The position numbers and the translations under genes are program-made. This document shows, one piece after another, positions 1 to 8,391 of a stretch of 14,119 bases of DNA. The DNA comes from Chloroflexota bacterium (lineage in GTDB: Bacteria; Chloroflexota; Dehalococcoidia; GIF9; AB-539-J10), in assembly GCA_015222255.1 (NCBI GenBank), contig JADFUX010000010.1:1-14119 (forward strand), written 5' to 3'. Position 1 is the stretch's first letter. Every line of letters begins with the position of its first letter. Below the pieces are notes generated by a model. The model saw only the letters and a list, made by a program, of their open reading frames with translations, searched no databases and was not told the DNA's origin.

Positions 1-149
1 CTGGTGCAAATGTTGACTTTCGTCTTCCTGCCATCTATAACCATCGTCGTTCGATGTACATTGGGCAGCCAGCGCCGTTTAGTATGCCTCTTAGAGTGGC
101 TTACGCTATTACCGTATTGAGTTGTCTTGCCACAAATCTGGCACTTCAC
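1..149 (-). CDS. rpmB: 50S ribosomal protein L28, 5' part (cut by window edge)
   Basis: Reading the minus strand from a GTG at 149 gives 49 codons that match the start of ribosomal protein L28, a large-subunit component. The N-terminus begins VKCQICGKTTQYGNSVSHSK and continues with the basic RRWLPN segment and an ICTR near the edge. C3 and C6, with C48 in the ICTR segment, are three of the four cysteines of the zinc-binding form of L28; the fourth would lie just outside the window. The in-frame codons before GTG are CCC, TTT, GAG and then TAA, so no ATG start is available upstream. A purine-rich GAGGGGG lies 12 bases upstream, a slightly long spacing. The gene is divergent from fakA, an arrangement I recall from other bacteria with yloV. 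It is too short for ATG-only ORF listings and easy to miss. Identity is secure; only the C-terminus is unseen. Confidence 0.93.
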   Translation of the reverse strand, partial: MKCQICGKTTQYGNSVSHSKRHTKRRWLPNVHRTTMVIDGRKTKVNICT

Positions 150-174
150 GGGAAACTCTTACCCCCTCTTACTC

Positions 175-202
175 TAGACAATAGCTCAACTACCATTATA
201 AT
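175..202 (+). promoter_or_regulatory. Probable sigma-70 promoter for fakA, overlapping an opposing -10
   Basis: TAGACA (175-180, 5 of 6 to TTGACA) and a perfect TATAAT (197-202) are separated by 16 bases, which would start transcription near 209 and leave a leader of about 65 nt before fakA. The same AT stretch read on the minus strand gives a second perfect TATAAT (200-195) directed toward rpmB, about 40 nt before its GTG, but I see no convincing -35 for it. The two -10 boxes share bases, so the divergent promoters may compete. This is inferred from motif match only. Confidence 0.55.
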
Positions 203-273
203 GCTACTATACAACAATCTAGTAATGTTACCACGCTGACGGCATAATAACAATCATTGTGAGGTAGAGACGA

Positions 274-1902
274 ATGGAAGCTGGCTTAGTTGATGGCCAA
301 ATTTTGAGAGAAATGTTTACTTCGGGCACTGCCTGGCTAGAGAAAGGCGTCCCTGATATTAATGCCATAAATGTTTTCCCTGTTCCTGACGGCGACACGG
401 GAACTAACATGTTGCTTACTATGCAGTCTGCTTTAGAAGAGGCAAGCAAGAACTCAGATAGAGATGCTTCATCGGTAGCCAAGTCACTATCCCACGGCTC
501 CTTGATGGGGGCTCGAGGTAATTCGGGGGTTATCCTGTCCCAGTTCTGGCGTGGTCTGGCCAAGGGGCTAGATGGGAAGGCCTCTTTCGGCGGGAAAGAC
601 CTCGCCAAGGCACTCACTGAAGCATCCAAAGCCGCCTATGAAGGAATGGTTCACCCTGTGGAAGGGACTATGTTGACAGTGCTAAAAGACGCTGCCGAAG
701 CCGCTAATAAAGCAGCCAAAACCGATTCTGACGGTTTGATTTCGGTGTTAAAGGCTGCGGTAGAGGCAGCTCGGGATTCAGTAGCCCGAACACCTAGCTT
801 ATTGCCGGTACTAAAAGAGGCTGGGGTGGTAGATGCTGGGGGGCAAGGCGTTTACGTTTTGCTGGACGGCGCCTTTCATTTCCTTGAGGGCGACGCAGAC
901 AAGATACAATATTGGAGACCCCACGTGGTTGCTGCTGATTTGCCCCTGGCTGCGAGGGCAACTCCGACAGCCACCGAACTCGAACTGCCTTACGGATATT
1001 GCACCAATTTTGTGCTGAAAGGGCAAAAGCTTGGTCTGAAGAAGATAAAAAGGGCCTTGAAGAAAAAGGGGCAGTCTATAGTTGTCACCGGGGATGACAG
1101 CACGGTGAGAGTTCATATACACAGCCTTAAGCCCGGTGAAGTCCTCAAGTATGCCACACGCCTTGGAACATTGCATCACATAGAAATCAATAACATGGAT
1201 GACCAGTATGCGGAATTCATCAAACTGCAAAAGGAGAGACTGCCTGCGGTCGATGTTGCCATAGTAGCGGTTGCCCTCGGAGATGGTTTCCTGAAGCTAT
1301 TCAATAGCCTGGGCACCGCAGTCGTCCCTGGTGGTCAAACAATGAACCCCAGCGTTCGCCAGTTGGTTCAAGCTGTGGAATTGGCACCCTCGGATAACGT
1401 TATCCTGTTGCCCAATAACAAGAATATTATCCCTACAGCCTCTCAGGTTGAGAGGCTAACTTCGAAGAAGGTGAAGGTAATCCCTAGCAGAACCATTCCT
1501 CAAGGTATAGCAGCGTCTCTTGCTTTCAGTTATGACATGGATTTGGAGCAAAACACTCGAATTATGGAAGAGGCAACGAAGGGAGTCAGAACTCTGGCAC
1601 TGACCAAAGCGATACGCAATGTACAACTCAACGGATTGGAGATAAAGAAAGGCTACTATATCGCTATTCTGAATGACGAAGCTTTGATAGGCAGTGGCAA
1701 CAATGCGTCAGACGTTATTTTGAAGGCCCTGGAGAAAACGAATATCGCTGACGTGGAGATAATAACCATTTACTACGGCGCTGAGATTAAGGATGCTGAA
1801 GCTGAGAGCATAGCCAAGGAGATTCGAGATAGATACCCTGTTGAGGTTGAAGTGCTTTGTGGCGGACAACCATACTATAATTATGTAATTTCACTGGAGT
1901 GA
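274..1902 (+). CDS. fakA: Fatty acid kinase FakA / DAK2 domain fusion protein YloV
   Basis: This is the kinase subunit of the FakA/FakB system, which uses ATP to phosphorylate a fatty acid held by a FakB (DegV) protein, giving acyl-phosphate for phospholipid synthesis. At 542 residues it is close to S. aureus FakA. The N-terminal DAK2 domain (about 1-205) carries NVFPVPDGDTGTNM at 33-46, whose D39 and D41 are the expected Mg/ATP ligands, and GARGNSGVILSQ at 79-90. The middle domain has C243 in YGYCTNF and H281/H283 in HIH; from memory these match a Cys and two His reported to matter in S. aureus FakA. The C-terminal part (about 320-542) is the DegV-like domain of the YloV family. GAGGT at 261-265, 8 bases before ATG, sets the start. 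Two fakB genes follow directly, supporting a functional set. The molecular role is strong by family; the in vivo substrates are not known. Confidence 0.93.
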   Translation: MEAGLVDGQILREMFTSGTAWLEKGVPDINAINVFPVPDGDTGTNMLLTMQSALEEASKNSDRDASSVAKSLSHGSLMGARGNSGVILSQFWRGLAKGLDGKASFGGKDLAKALTEASKAAYEGMVHPVEGTMLTVLKDAAEAANKAAKTDSDGLISVLKAAVEAARDSVARTPSLLPVLKEAGVVDAGGQGVYVLLDGAFHFLEGDADKIQYWRPHVVAADLPLAARATPTATELELPYGYCTNFVLKGQKLGLKKIKRALKKKGQSIVVTGDDSTVRVHIHSLKPGEVLKYATRLGTLHHIEINNMDDQYAEFIKLQKERLPAVDVAIVAVALGDGFLKLFNSLGTAVVPGGQTMNPSVRQLVQAVELAPSDNVILLPNNKNIIPTASQVERLTSKKVKVIPSRTIPQGIAASLAFSYDMDLEQNTRIMEEATKGVRTLALTKAIRNVQLNGLEIKKGYYIAILNDEALIGSGNNASDVILKALEKTNIADVEIITIYYGAEIKDAEAESIAKEIRDRYPVEVEVLCGGQPYYNYVISLE

Positions 1903-1948
1903 TTTTGGGACCCCGTGAAAAACAAAGGCTTCCAGGAGGTAGAGAGTA

Positions 1949-2785
1949 ATGGTTAAGATTGTAACTGATAGCTGTTCTGACATCACTCCCCAACTAGCTG
2001 AAAAGCTTGGGATTCGAGTTGTGCCTTTGTACGTACACTTTGGCAATGAAGCATACCGAGATAACGTCGACCTATCTACGGAGGGATTCTACAACAGGCT
2101 CGAACAAAGCAAAATCTTCCCTACTACCTCAACTATCTCTCCTGGGTTTGCCGCTGAGCTTTTCAGCGAATTGGCTGAAGAGACGAACGAAATCCTGACT
2201 ATAACGCTTTCCCAGCTCTTTAGCGCCACTTACGGTGCGGCCCTTCAGGGCAAGGCTATGGTTACCAGGGATTGCCGCATAGAGGTCATTGATTGCCAGA
2301 CGGCGATAGGTGGACAGATGCTTTTAACTATGAAGGCTGCTCGGATGGCTCACTCAGGGGCTGATTTGGACCAGATTGCTGGCTGGGTCAGGGGAGCGAT
2401 GTCCAGAGTCCATGTGCGCGTGAGCTTCGATACACTGGAATACTTAAGAAGGGGAGGGCGTATCGGTAAGGCACAGGCCTTCTTAGGCAGTATGCTAAAG
2501 GTAAATCCTGTTATAGCAATAAAAGATGGCGCAACCTTTCCTATTGCGCGTCCTCGCAGTCGAGCTCAGGCAATGGATCTTCTGGTAGACTTCGTCAAAG
2601 GTTTCACAAATATAGAAGCCCTGACCATTGAGGATGCCACCACTCCTCATGAGTTGGAGCTATTAGCCGAGCGCCTCAAAGACTTCGTCCCTCCGGAGCG
2701 CACCTATCGTTCCAGGGTAAGCCCTGTAGTAGGCGCCCATCTTGGCCCTCACGCCTTAGCTGTTTCCGTCCTTGAAGGAGAGTAG
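1949..2785 (+). CDS. fakB: DegV family fatty acid-binding protein (FakB-like), first copy
   Basis: A cytosolic DegV protein of 278 residues, the usual family length, expected to bind a fatty acid and present its carboxylate to FakA. It has VTDSCSD at 5-11, PTTS at 58-61 (T60/S61 at the carboxylate site), RRGGRIGKA at 167-175 with R171 where FakB2 has the arginine implicated in FakA contact, and H264 in GAHLGP. Several usually conserved positions differ: ISPG instead of PSPG, SQLFSATY at 88-95 instead of the SSxxSGTY pattern, and GPH instead of GPG near the C-terminus. These may alter acyl-chain selectivity. AGGAGGT lies just upstream of ATG after a 46-base gap from fakA, so the two are probably co-transcribed. 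The family call is firm; ligand preference cannot be read from sequence. Confidence 0.9.
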   Translation: MVKIVTDSCSDITPQLAEKLGIRVVPLYVHFGNEAYRDNVDLSTEGFYNRLEQSKIFPTTSTISPGFAAELFSELAEETNEILTITLSQLFSATYGAALQGKAMVTRDCRIEVIDCQTAIGGQMLLTMKAARMAHSGADLDQIAGWVRGAMSRVHVRVSFDTLEYLRRGGRIGKAQAFLGSMLKVNPVIAIKDGATFPIARPRSRAQAMDLLVDFVKGFTNIEALTIEDATTPHELELLAERLKDFVPPERTYRSRVSPVVGAHLGPHALAVSVLEGE

Positions 2786-2797
2786 CAGGCCCTAAGC

Positions 2798-2826
2798 TTG
2801 CAGTTTATGTCTTGAGCAATTATACT
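2798..2826 (+). promoter_or_regulatory. Weak candidate internal promoter before second fakB
   Basis: In the 85-base gap between the two fakB genes, TTGCAG (2798-2803) and TATACT (2821-2826) are 17 bases apart. The -10 matches 5 of 6 and the -35 only 3 of 6. It could allow the second fakB to be expressed separately. Chance occurrence is quite possible. Confidence 0.25.
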
Positions 2827-2870
2827 GGAATGATTGTTTTCGCATATGCTAACTCCTACCAAGGCTAGTT

Positions 2871-3734
2871 ATGACGGTTAGAATTGTAACTGATAGCACC
2901 TCGGATATAGCTTTAGACCTAGCCGAGCAGTTGGGAATAACCATAGTCCCAATATATATTAATTTCGGGGACAAGACCTACCGTGACCAAGTAGATATGG
3001 ACGCTGATGAGTTTTATCACAGGCTGGAAACAGGTCCTGTTCACCCGGTGACTTCAGCACCATCGCCAGGAGATTTCATCAGAGTATTCAAGAAGCTAGC
3101 CCAGGAGGCTAATGAGATTCTCTCCATCCACCTTTCCAGCAAAACCAGTGGCACATACAATGCTGCCTTGCTGGCTAAAGAGGCCTTGAGTAGTGAGAGG
3201 TGTCGCATCGAGGTTGTTGACTCCCAGTTTCTAACCATGGGCTTGGGTCTCATCGTCATAATGGCGGCCAAAGCAGCTAGCATAGGTGTCACTTTGCAAC
3301 AACTGGTGGGAAGAGTTGGTGAGGCCATCCTTCAAACCTATGGAATGGGGCTTTTCGGTACCCTCAAGTATCTGGCTAAAGGCGGACGGATAGGCAAGGC
3401 AGCTTCCTTATTGGGGTCAGTGCTCAATGTGAAGCCCCTCATCACTATGCGAGATGGCGAACTCCATCCCGTTGGCTTAGCTCGCACTCATGGTAAGGGG
3501 ATAGATCGCCTTTGCGAATTTGTCAGGTCAGCTCTACCTGTTCGGGATCTAGCTATCATGCATAGCACCACCCCTCATGACGCCCAGATATTAGCTGAGC
3601 GCATAAGCTTCTTTCTTCCTCAAATCCGCCCTTGGATGGCTAGGCTTGGACCGGGATTAGGTACTCACTGTGGACCAGGAACTTTGGTCGTGGCACTGAG
3701 GAAAAACATAGAGAGCGCCTCAGCAGCAAGTTAA
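2871..3734 (+). CDS. fakB: DegV family fatty acid-binding protein (FakB-like), second copy
   Basis: A second DegV/FakB of 287 residues and the most canonical of the three in the window. It keeps VTDSTSD (6-12), VTSAPSPGDF at 60-69 with T61/S62, HLSSKTSGTY at 87-96, AKGGRIGKA at 169-177 with R173 at the same number as in S. aureus FakB2, and GTHCGPG at 264-270 with H266. These make the fatty acid carboxylate site and the FakA-facing surface. It should work with the FakA encoded upstream. Paired fakB genes are common elsewhere, where one copy prefers saturated and the other unsaturated chains; whether that applies here is inference. The ATG has AAGG six bases upstream. The stop is 3 bases from the recG start, so recG is likely translated by coupling. 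A serine/alanine-rich tail ends the protein. Confidence 0.92.
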   Translation: MTVRIVTDSTSDIALDLAEQLGITIVPIYINFGDKTYRDQVDMDADEFYHRLETGPVHPVTSAPSPGDFIRVFKKLAQEANEILSIHLSSKTSGTYNAALLAKEALSSERCRIEVVDSQFLTMGLGLIVIMAAKAASIGVTLQQLVGRVGEAILQTYGMGLFGTLKYLAKGGRIGKAASLLGSVLNVKPLITMRDGELHPVGLARTHGKGIDRLCEFVRSALPVRDLAIMHSTTPHDAQILAERISFFLPQIRPWMARLGPGLGTHCGPGTLVVALRKNIESASAAS

Positions 3735-3737
3735 AGC

Positions 3738-6251
3738 ATGGCTTCCTCAATGATAAGCATCAACTCACTAAGAGACGTTCTCGAGCTTGAATGCCGGAAA
3801 GGTTATGCTGATAAGGCGGTAATCGGTGGCCTGGATAGATATCTTCACAAGCAAGCGGGACAAATCAGGCAAATCATAGCTAACCCCAAGCTTTTGGCGA
3901 CTTTTGATGGACTTGACTTGTCCAATTCCAATTATAGTTCCTGGGACATAGATGAACGGAAGAAATGGCTAGCAAATATCTTTGATTGGCTGGATAAGCT
4001 GGAAAACACAAAGGGGAAGAAAGGGACTGGGGTAGAGGTATCCAACAGCCTATCTACAACAGCCAAGCCGCCCTCAGGAAAGAGAAGTGAGCCAATGAGT
4101 TCTCCCGTTGTGATCATCAAGGGCATCACGCCCGGCGTAGCAGGCAAGCTGTCCAAGCTAAATGTCAAAACGATACATGATTTGCTGTATTTCTTCCCCA
4201 GGCGCTACCTCGATTATAGCCAGAGGAAGCCCATTGCTGAGCTCGAGGAGGGTGAAGAGCAGACCATTGTAGCCATAGTATGGGAAGCCAGGGTAGTTAC
4301 CCTGGGTAATCGGCAAGGCACAGAGGCAATTGTGGGTGATGAAACAGGGAACATGAGGGTGGTTTGGTTCAATCAGCCTTACCTAGCCAGAAACTTCTCT
4401 ACCAATGCGAGAGTGGCAATTAGTGGTAGAGTTAGCTTGTTTAAAGGGCAAAAGGTTTTTGAATCTCCTGAGTGGGAATTGCTGGGATCTAAAGAATTGA
4501 TCCATACGGCTCGCTTGGTTCCTGTGTACCCTCTTACCCAGGGCTTATATCCTAGACAAGTGAGGAGGTGGATGAAGGAGCTCATTAGCGGCTGGGCATG
4601 GCAATTGAGAGACTTCTTGCCCTCAGAAACAAGAAACCGCTATCAGTTTCTCGACCTGCCTCAGGCGATCGCTCAAGCTCATTATCCCGACAACTGGTCG
4701 ATGGCAGAAACGGCAAGAGAGAGGTTAGCATTTGATGAGTTATTCCTCCTTCAGTTAGGCCTCCTGGCCAGAAAGCGGGATTGGCAGGAAAGTCAGCCTG
4801 GCAACGCCTTAGATGCCGATCAAGGGATTATCAACGGGTTTCTGAATTGCTTGCCCTTCGCCTTAACCCAGGCTCAGGAGCGTGTGCTGCAAGAGATCCT
4901 GGCTGACATTTCTCGTCCAAAAGCCATGTGCCGTCTCCTCCAGGGGGAAGTAGGCAGCGGCAAAACCGTAATTGCCACCATAGCTCTATTGGTCTCTGCT
5001 GCTAATGGTTATCAGGCAGCCCTGATGGCACCCACTGAGATATTAGCTGAGCAGCATTTTAATAACATTTGTGGCTACCTATCCGAGCTCAGCACGCCTG
5101 AGCGTTGTAGCGAGGAGCGAGATTCCTCACTTACGCTCGGAACAAGCTCCGCAATGTCAGCCAAGTCAGGCAACATAAGGTGCTATGCTGGATTTCTGTC
5201 ACAGCCTCTTACCATCGCGCTGCTCGTGGGTAGTCTTAAAGACAATGAAAAGGAGTACCTACACAGCCAGCTTCGGGAGGGCAAGGTTGATATCGTTGTC
5301 GGCACCCACGCCATTATCCAGGAAGGCGTGGAATTCCACAAGCTTGGCCTGGCGGTGATAGATGAGCAGCATCGCTTTGGCGTCTTACAGCGTCAGAAGC
5401 TGCGCCAAAAGGGGTTCAACCCCCATATTCTGGTCATGACGGCTACTCCTATTCCTCGGACTATGGCGCTCACTCTCTACGGCGACCTCGATCTTTCAGT
5501 CATTGATCAGTTACCTCCGGGACGCCAGGTAGCCAAAACAAAATACCTTGACCCTCAGCAAATGGGAAAAGCTTACGCCTTTGTTCGCAGGGAGGTTAGC
5601 CGCGGCAGGCAAGCCTTCGTTATTTGTCCCATAATTGATGAGTCGGAGGTGCTTGAGGCAAAGGCAGCCACAACTGAATATGACTTCTTATCCAGAGAGG
5701 TTTTCCCCGACTTAAGGCTGGGGCTACTTCATGGAAGGATGCCTGCCAGTGACAAAGAGGATGTCATGCGCCGCTTTCGCAATGGATTGCTCGATATTCT
5801 GGTGTCAACATCGGTAGTCGAAGTAGGCATCGACATACCTAAAGCTACCGTTATCCTGGTGGAGGGCGCTGACCGTTTTGGGCTGTCGCAGCTCCACCAG
5901 TTCAGGGGCCGGGTGGGGCGGAATAGCGAGCCGGGGTATTGCCTGCTCGTTCCTGAAAAACCTTCACCCGAAGTAAGCAAGCGCCTTCAACTTGTGGAGG
6001 AAATTCATGATGGCTTCGCCTTGGCTGAGGAAGACTTGAAGCTGCGCGGCCCGGGGGAATTCTCAGGCACTCAGCAAAGCGGTTTTCCCGAGCTTCGGGT
6101 AGCTGACTTGTCAAACGTGCGTCTGTTGGAACTAGCTCGGCAAGAAGCAATAACTCTTTTGCAGAGCGATCCTAATCTCGAAAGAGATGAACATATTTTG
6201 CTAGGCGAGAAAGTGACCCAGCTATGGTCTGAAAGCACCGAATGGAGTTGA
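3738..6251 (+). CDS. recG: ATP-dependent DNA helicase RecG
   Basis: RecG remodels stalled replication forks and branch-migrates Holliday junctions. The 837-residue protein is longer than the roughly 690 of E. coli. Residues 1 to about 125 are an extension; the usual start, a KGITPGV segment with G129, precedes the wedge/OB domain. Helicase motifs are intact: Walker A GEVGSGKT 403-410, APTEILAEQH, DEQHRFG beginning at 542, MTATPIPRT, and QFRGRVGR at 721-728. The C-terminal GPGEFSGTQQSG segment belongs to the RecG-specific translocation region. Residues about 452-491 are an insertion between motif Ia and the GSLK segment, caused by a palindromic repeat (see separate entry). There is no clear ribosome site; the ATG follows the fakB stop by 3 bases, with another ATG at 3750. 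The end overlaps the longest argS reading. The reading frame is unbroken, so the gene is presumably functional. Confidence 0.95.
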   Translation: MASSMISINSLRDVLELECRKGYADKAVIGGLDRYLHKQAGQIRQIIANPKLLATFDGLDLSNSNYSSWDIDERKKWLANIFDWLDKLENTKGKKGTGVEVSNSLSTTAKPPSGKRSEPMSSPVVIIKGITPGVAGKLSKLNVKTIHDLLYFFPRRYLDYSQRKPIAELEEGEEQTIVAIVWEARVVTLGNRQGTEAIVGDETGNMRVVWFNQPYLARNFSTNARVAISGRVSLFKGQKVFESPEWELLGSKELIHTARLVPVYPLTQGLYPRQVRRWMKELISGWAWQLRDFLPSETRNRYQFLDLPQAIAQAHYPDNWSMAETARERLAFDELFLLQLGLLARKRDWQESQPGNALDADQGIINGFLNCLPFALTQAQERVLQEILADISRPKAMCRLLQGEVGSGKTVIATIALLVSAANGYQAALMAPTEILAEQHFNNICGYLSELSTPERCSEERDSSLTLGTSSAMSAKSGNIRCYAGFLSQPLTIALLVGSLKDNEKEYLHSQLREGKVDIVVGTHAIIQEGVEFHKLGLAVIDEQHRFGVLQRQKLRQKGFNPHILVMTATPIPRTMALTLYGDLDLSVIDQLPPGRQVAKTKYLDPQQMGKAYAFVRREVSRGRQAFVICPIIDESEVLEAKAATTEYDFLSREVFPDLRLGLLHGRMPASDKEDVMRRFRNGLLDILVSTSVVEVGIDIPKATVILVEGADRFGLSQLHQFRGRVGRNSEPGYCLLVPEKPSPEVSKRLQLVEEIHDGFALAEEDLKLRGPGEFSGTQQSGFPELRVADLSNVRLLELARQEAITLLQSDPNLERDEHILLGEKVTQLWSESTEWS
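5100..5138. repeat. Palindromic REP-like repeat inserted in frame within recG
   Basis: GAGCGT (5100-5105) pairs with ACGCTC (5133-5138), and GAGGA (5112-5116) pairs with TCCTC (5124-5128) around a 7-base loop, forming a long imperfect hairpin. The extra DNA probably extends to about 5210, because the encoded residues ~452-491 have no counterpart in ordinary RecG, where only a few residues link these motifs. The core (GCGAGATTCCTC followed by CGCTCGG) resembles dispersed intergenic palindromes I remember from Chloroflexota genomes; that likeness is from memory. No second copy is visible in this window. Gene-embedded palindromes of this kind are known in Rickettsia. Confidence 0.6.
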
Positions 6252-6253
6252 AT

Positions 6254-7966
6254 ATGTCACTGTCAAATAAGAAAGGCAATCTCATGCTCAGGAAAAACCT
6301 GGCTGCCTGCCTAGAGAAGGCAATCATTGAGGCACAACACGAGGGGAGCCTTCCTTTTGCCGCGTTGCCTGACATAGTTATAGAACACCCTCAGAACCCT
6401 GAGCATGGTGACTTCGCCTCAGGCCTCTCCTTGAAGCTATCCCGTGCCATGGAGATGTCTCCCCTGTCCATAGCCGAGCGGGTGGCCGAGCACATATCGC
6501 CTCCTCCGGAAGTTGATAAGGTTGTTGTTGCCGCACCAGGTTTCATCAATTTTACCTTGCGAGGAGATTGGTTGGCTGAGCAAGTGGAGACAGTTTTGGC
6601 TTTTGGGCATTCATATGGGGATATCGATATAGGCGAAGGAAAACGTATTCAACTTGAATTTGTTAGCGTTAATCCTACCGGACCTCTTCATGTGGGTCAC
6701 GGACGTGGCGCCGTTCTGGGTAGCACCTTGGCTAACGTTTTTTCCGCCGCTGGCTTCCAAGTGGAGCGGGAATACTACCTGAATGATATGGGCAGCCAGA
6801 TAGACGCATTCAAGCATTCCCTTTATGCTCGTTACCAACAGTGTCTGGAAATGGGAGCCGACATGCCTGCCGAGGGCTATTTCGGCAATTATGTGATTGA
6901 CTTAGCAACAGAGATTATCGCTGAGCAAGGGGGAAGGGAGAAGGCAATTGGCAAAATAGCGGAGATCGTGTCTGAGGGAAAAGAGCCTGCTCAAGAAATA
7001 GGCAAAATCGGACTGGGCAACATAATAGGGCGAATCAGGCAAGACCTTAAGCTGCTGAATGTTGATTTCGATGTCTGGTTCAGCGAAAAGACTCTCTATC
7101 AAGGTGAACAATACCAGAGAGTTATGTCACTGTTTCAAAGCAAAGGCTATGTGGCCAAGAAGGAGAACGCCGTTTGGTTTGAATCTAGTGCCCTCGGTGA
7201 TGATAAGGATAATGTCCTGGTGCGCAGCGATGGCTCTCCCACATATTTTGCCTCTGATATCTCCTATCACTACAACAAGTTCCTGGAGCGGAAATTCGAT
7301 TATGTCATTGATATTTGGGGAGCAGACCATCAGGGGCATGTCCCCAGGATGAAGGCAGCAATCAAGGCACTGGGACTAGATCCCGAACAGCTCAAAGTAG
7401 TAATCTGTCAGTTAGTTACCTTGCGGCGTGGCGAAGATGTAGTCAAAGTATCCAAGCGAAGCGGAGATATCGTCACCTTGCGAGAGGTGATAGAAGAGGT
7501 GGGAGCTGATGCCTGCCGTTTCGTTTTCTTGTCCCGCTCGGCGGATAGCCAGATGGACTTTGACCTGGAGCTAGCCAAGAAGCAATCAGCGGACAACCCA
7601 GTTTATTATGTTCAGTATGCTCATGCTCGAATTGCCAGCATTCTTCGCTTGGCTGGCGAGCGGGGGATCGATTACAGCCAAGGCGACGTGGCTTTGCTTA
7701 CAACTGAGCCAGAGTTAACCTTGATTCGCAGGCTGATGTTGCTGTCTGAAGTAGTGGAAGAAGTAGTCAGCAGCCTGGAGCCACACCACCTGGCTTATTA
7801 TGCTCAGGACCTAGCCACCGTTTTCCATAGCTTCTACAAGCAATGCCGGGTTGTTTCTCAAGATGAAGCATTAACCAAAGCCCGTCTCAAGCTGGTCAGG
7901 GCAAGTCAGGTTGTGTTGGCCAGAGTCCTTCACCTTATGGGCATGACCGCCCCGGAAAGAATGTGA
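6254..7966 (+). CDS. argS: Arginyl-tRNA synthetase
   Basis: This class I synthetase charges tRNA-Arg. The N-terminal ArgS domain includes PEHGDFAS. The catalytic core has the HIGH motif as HVGH (146-149, in PTGPLHVGH) and the KMSKS loop as KVSKR (398-402), the arginine-type variant with Val for Met. The DALR anticodon-binding domain follows, starting around VYYVQYAHAR, and the protein ends with the typical GMTAPERM. Three starts are possible: ATG 6242 (overlaps recG by 10), ATG 6254 (GGAG six bases upstream, just after the recG stop), and ATG 6284 (AAAGG seven bases upstream, giving 560 residues, closest to usual family N-termini). I chose 6254 on ribosome site and coupling; 6284 is a close second. 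This is the last gene of the plus-strand block, and I see no clear terminator after it. Confidence 0.95.
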   Translation: MSLSNKKGNLMLRKNLAACLEKAIIEAQHEGSLPFAALPDIVIEHPQNPEHGDFASGLSLKLSRAMEMSPLSIAERVAEHISPPPEVDKVVVAAPGFINFTLRGDWLAEQVETVLAFGHSYGDIDIGEGKRIQLEFVSVNPTGPLHVGHGRGAVLGSTLANVFSAAGFQVEREYYLNDMGSQIDAFKHSLYARYQQCLEMGADMPAEGYFGNYVIDLATEIIAEQGGREKAIGKIAEIVSEGKEPAQEIGKIGLGNIIGRIRQDLKLLNVDFDVWFSEKTLYQGEQYQRVMSLFQSKGYVAKKENAVWFESSALGDDKDNVLVRSDGSPTYFASDISYHYNKFLERKFDYVIDIWGADHQGHVPRMKAAIKALGLDPEQLKVVICQLVTLRRGEDVVKVSKRSGDIVTLREVIEEVGADACRFVFLSRSADSQMDFDLELAKKQSADNPVYYVQYAHARIASILRLAGERGIDYSQGDVALLTTEPELTLIRRLMLLSEVVEEVVSSLEPHHLAYYAQDLATVFHSFYKQCRVVSQDEALTKARLKLVRASQVVLARVLHLMGMTAPERM

Positions 7967-8391
7967 AGTTTTCGCAATTTCAGGGATCAGCCCTCCCCAG
8001 CTACGAAGATGTTTCTGACGTCAGTTACCCAAGAATCCTATGGCCCGGCATCAGCAATCGAGCAATCCTGGCCACTCTTAGGGATTAGAGATCAGCACGG
8101 TTCGAAAGCGTGTTAAGAAACGATCACAGCTAGCTGCAAGCTGCCTCATAGCATCTCAAGCGTCATCTAACAGGGAGTTAGAGGGAGGCAGGAATTCACC
8201 CCCACATAGCTCTCCCTTCAAGGGAGGGGTACTTTGCAGCCTGACTTTGAGGCGGGGCACGCGGAAGCTATCTCCCTGTCATCGCCAACTCCTGACCTCG
8301 CTAAGCACAGTGGCTCACACCCTCCCTAAGGCGAACGTAGAGGCTTCACAGTTCTTATCCTACATCAAATTCAGGATGTCCCAAACATGCG
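7967..8391. other. Intergenic stretch between convergent blocks, no gene recognised
   Basis: This 425-base stretch separates the ends of the two convergent gene blocks. Open frames in it are short, lack ribosome sites and have no recognisable protein character. I find no tRNA, SRP RNA, tmRNA or riboswitch pattern and no hairpin followed by a T tract after argS. It contains a short perfect palindrome (8212-8226) and G/C-rich tracts. It may be decayed sequence or a remnant of a dispersed repeat. Confidence 0.5.
8212..8226. repeat. Short palindrome CTCCCTT-C-AAGGGAG
   Basis: A 7-base perfect inverted repeat around one central base, flanked by C-rich sequence on the left (CACCCCCA) and GGG on the right. 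It resembles the core of dispersed CTCTCCCTT/AAGGGAGAG repeats that I remember from many bacterial genomes. It could form a hairpin downstream of either block but lacks a T tract on either strand, so I do not call it a terminator. Confidence 0.35.

Noticed and set aside
8053..8067. AGCAATC direct repeat separated by one base
   Set aside because: Two short copies only, with no extension or regular spacing; this is not a CRISPR or iteron array.
8096..8112. T-arm-like CACGG-TTCGAAA-GCGTG, possible tRNA
   Set aside because: No acceptor, D or anticodon stems can be formed around it on either strand, and one stem pair is G-G.
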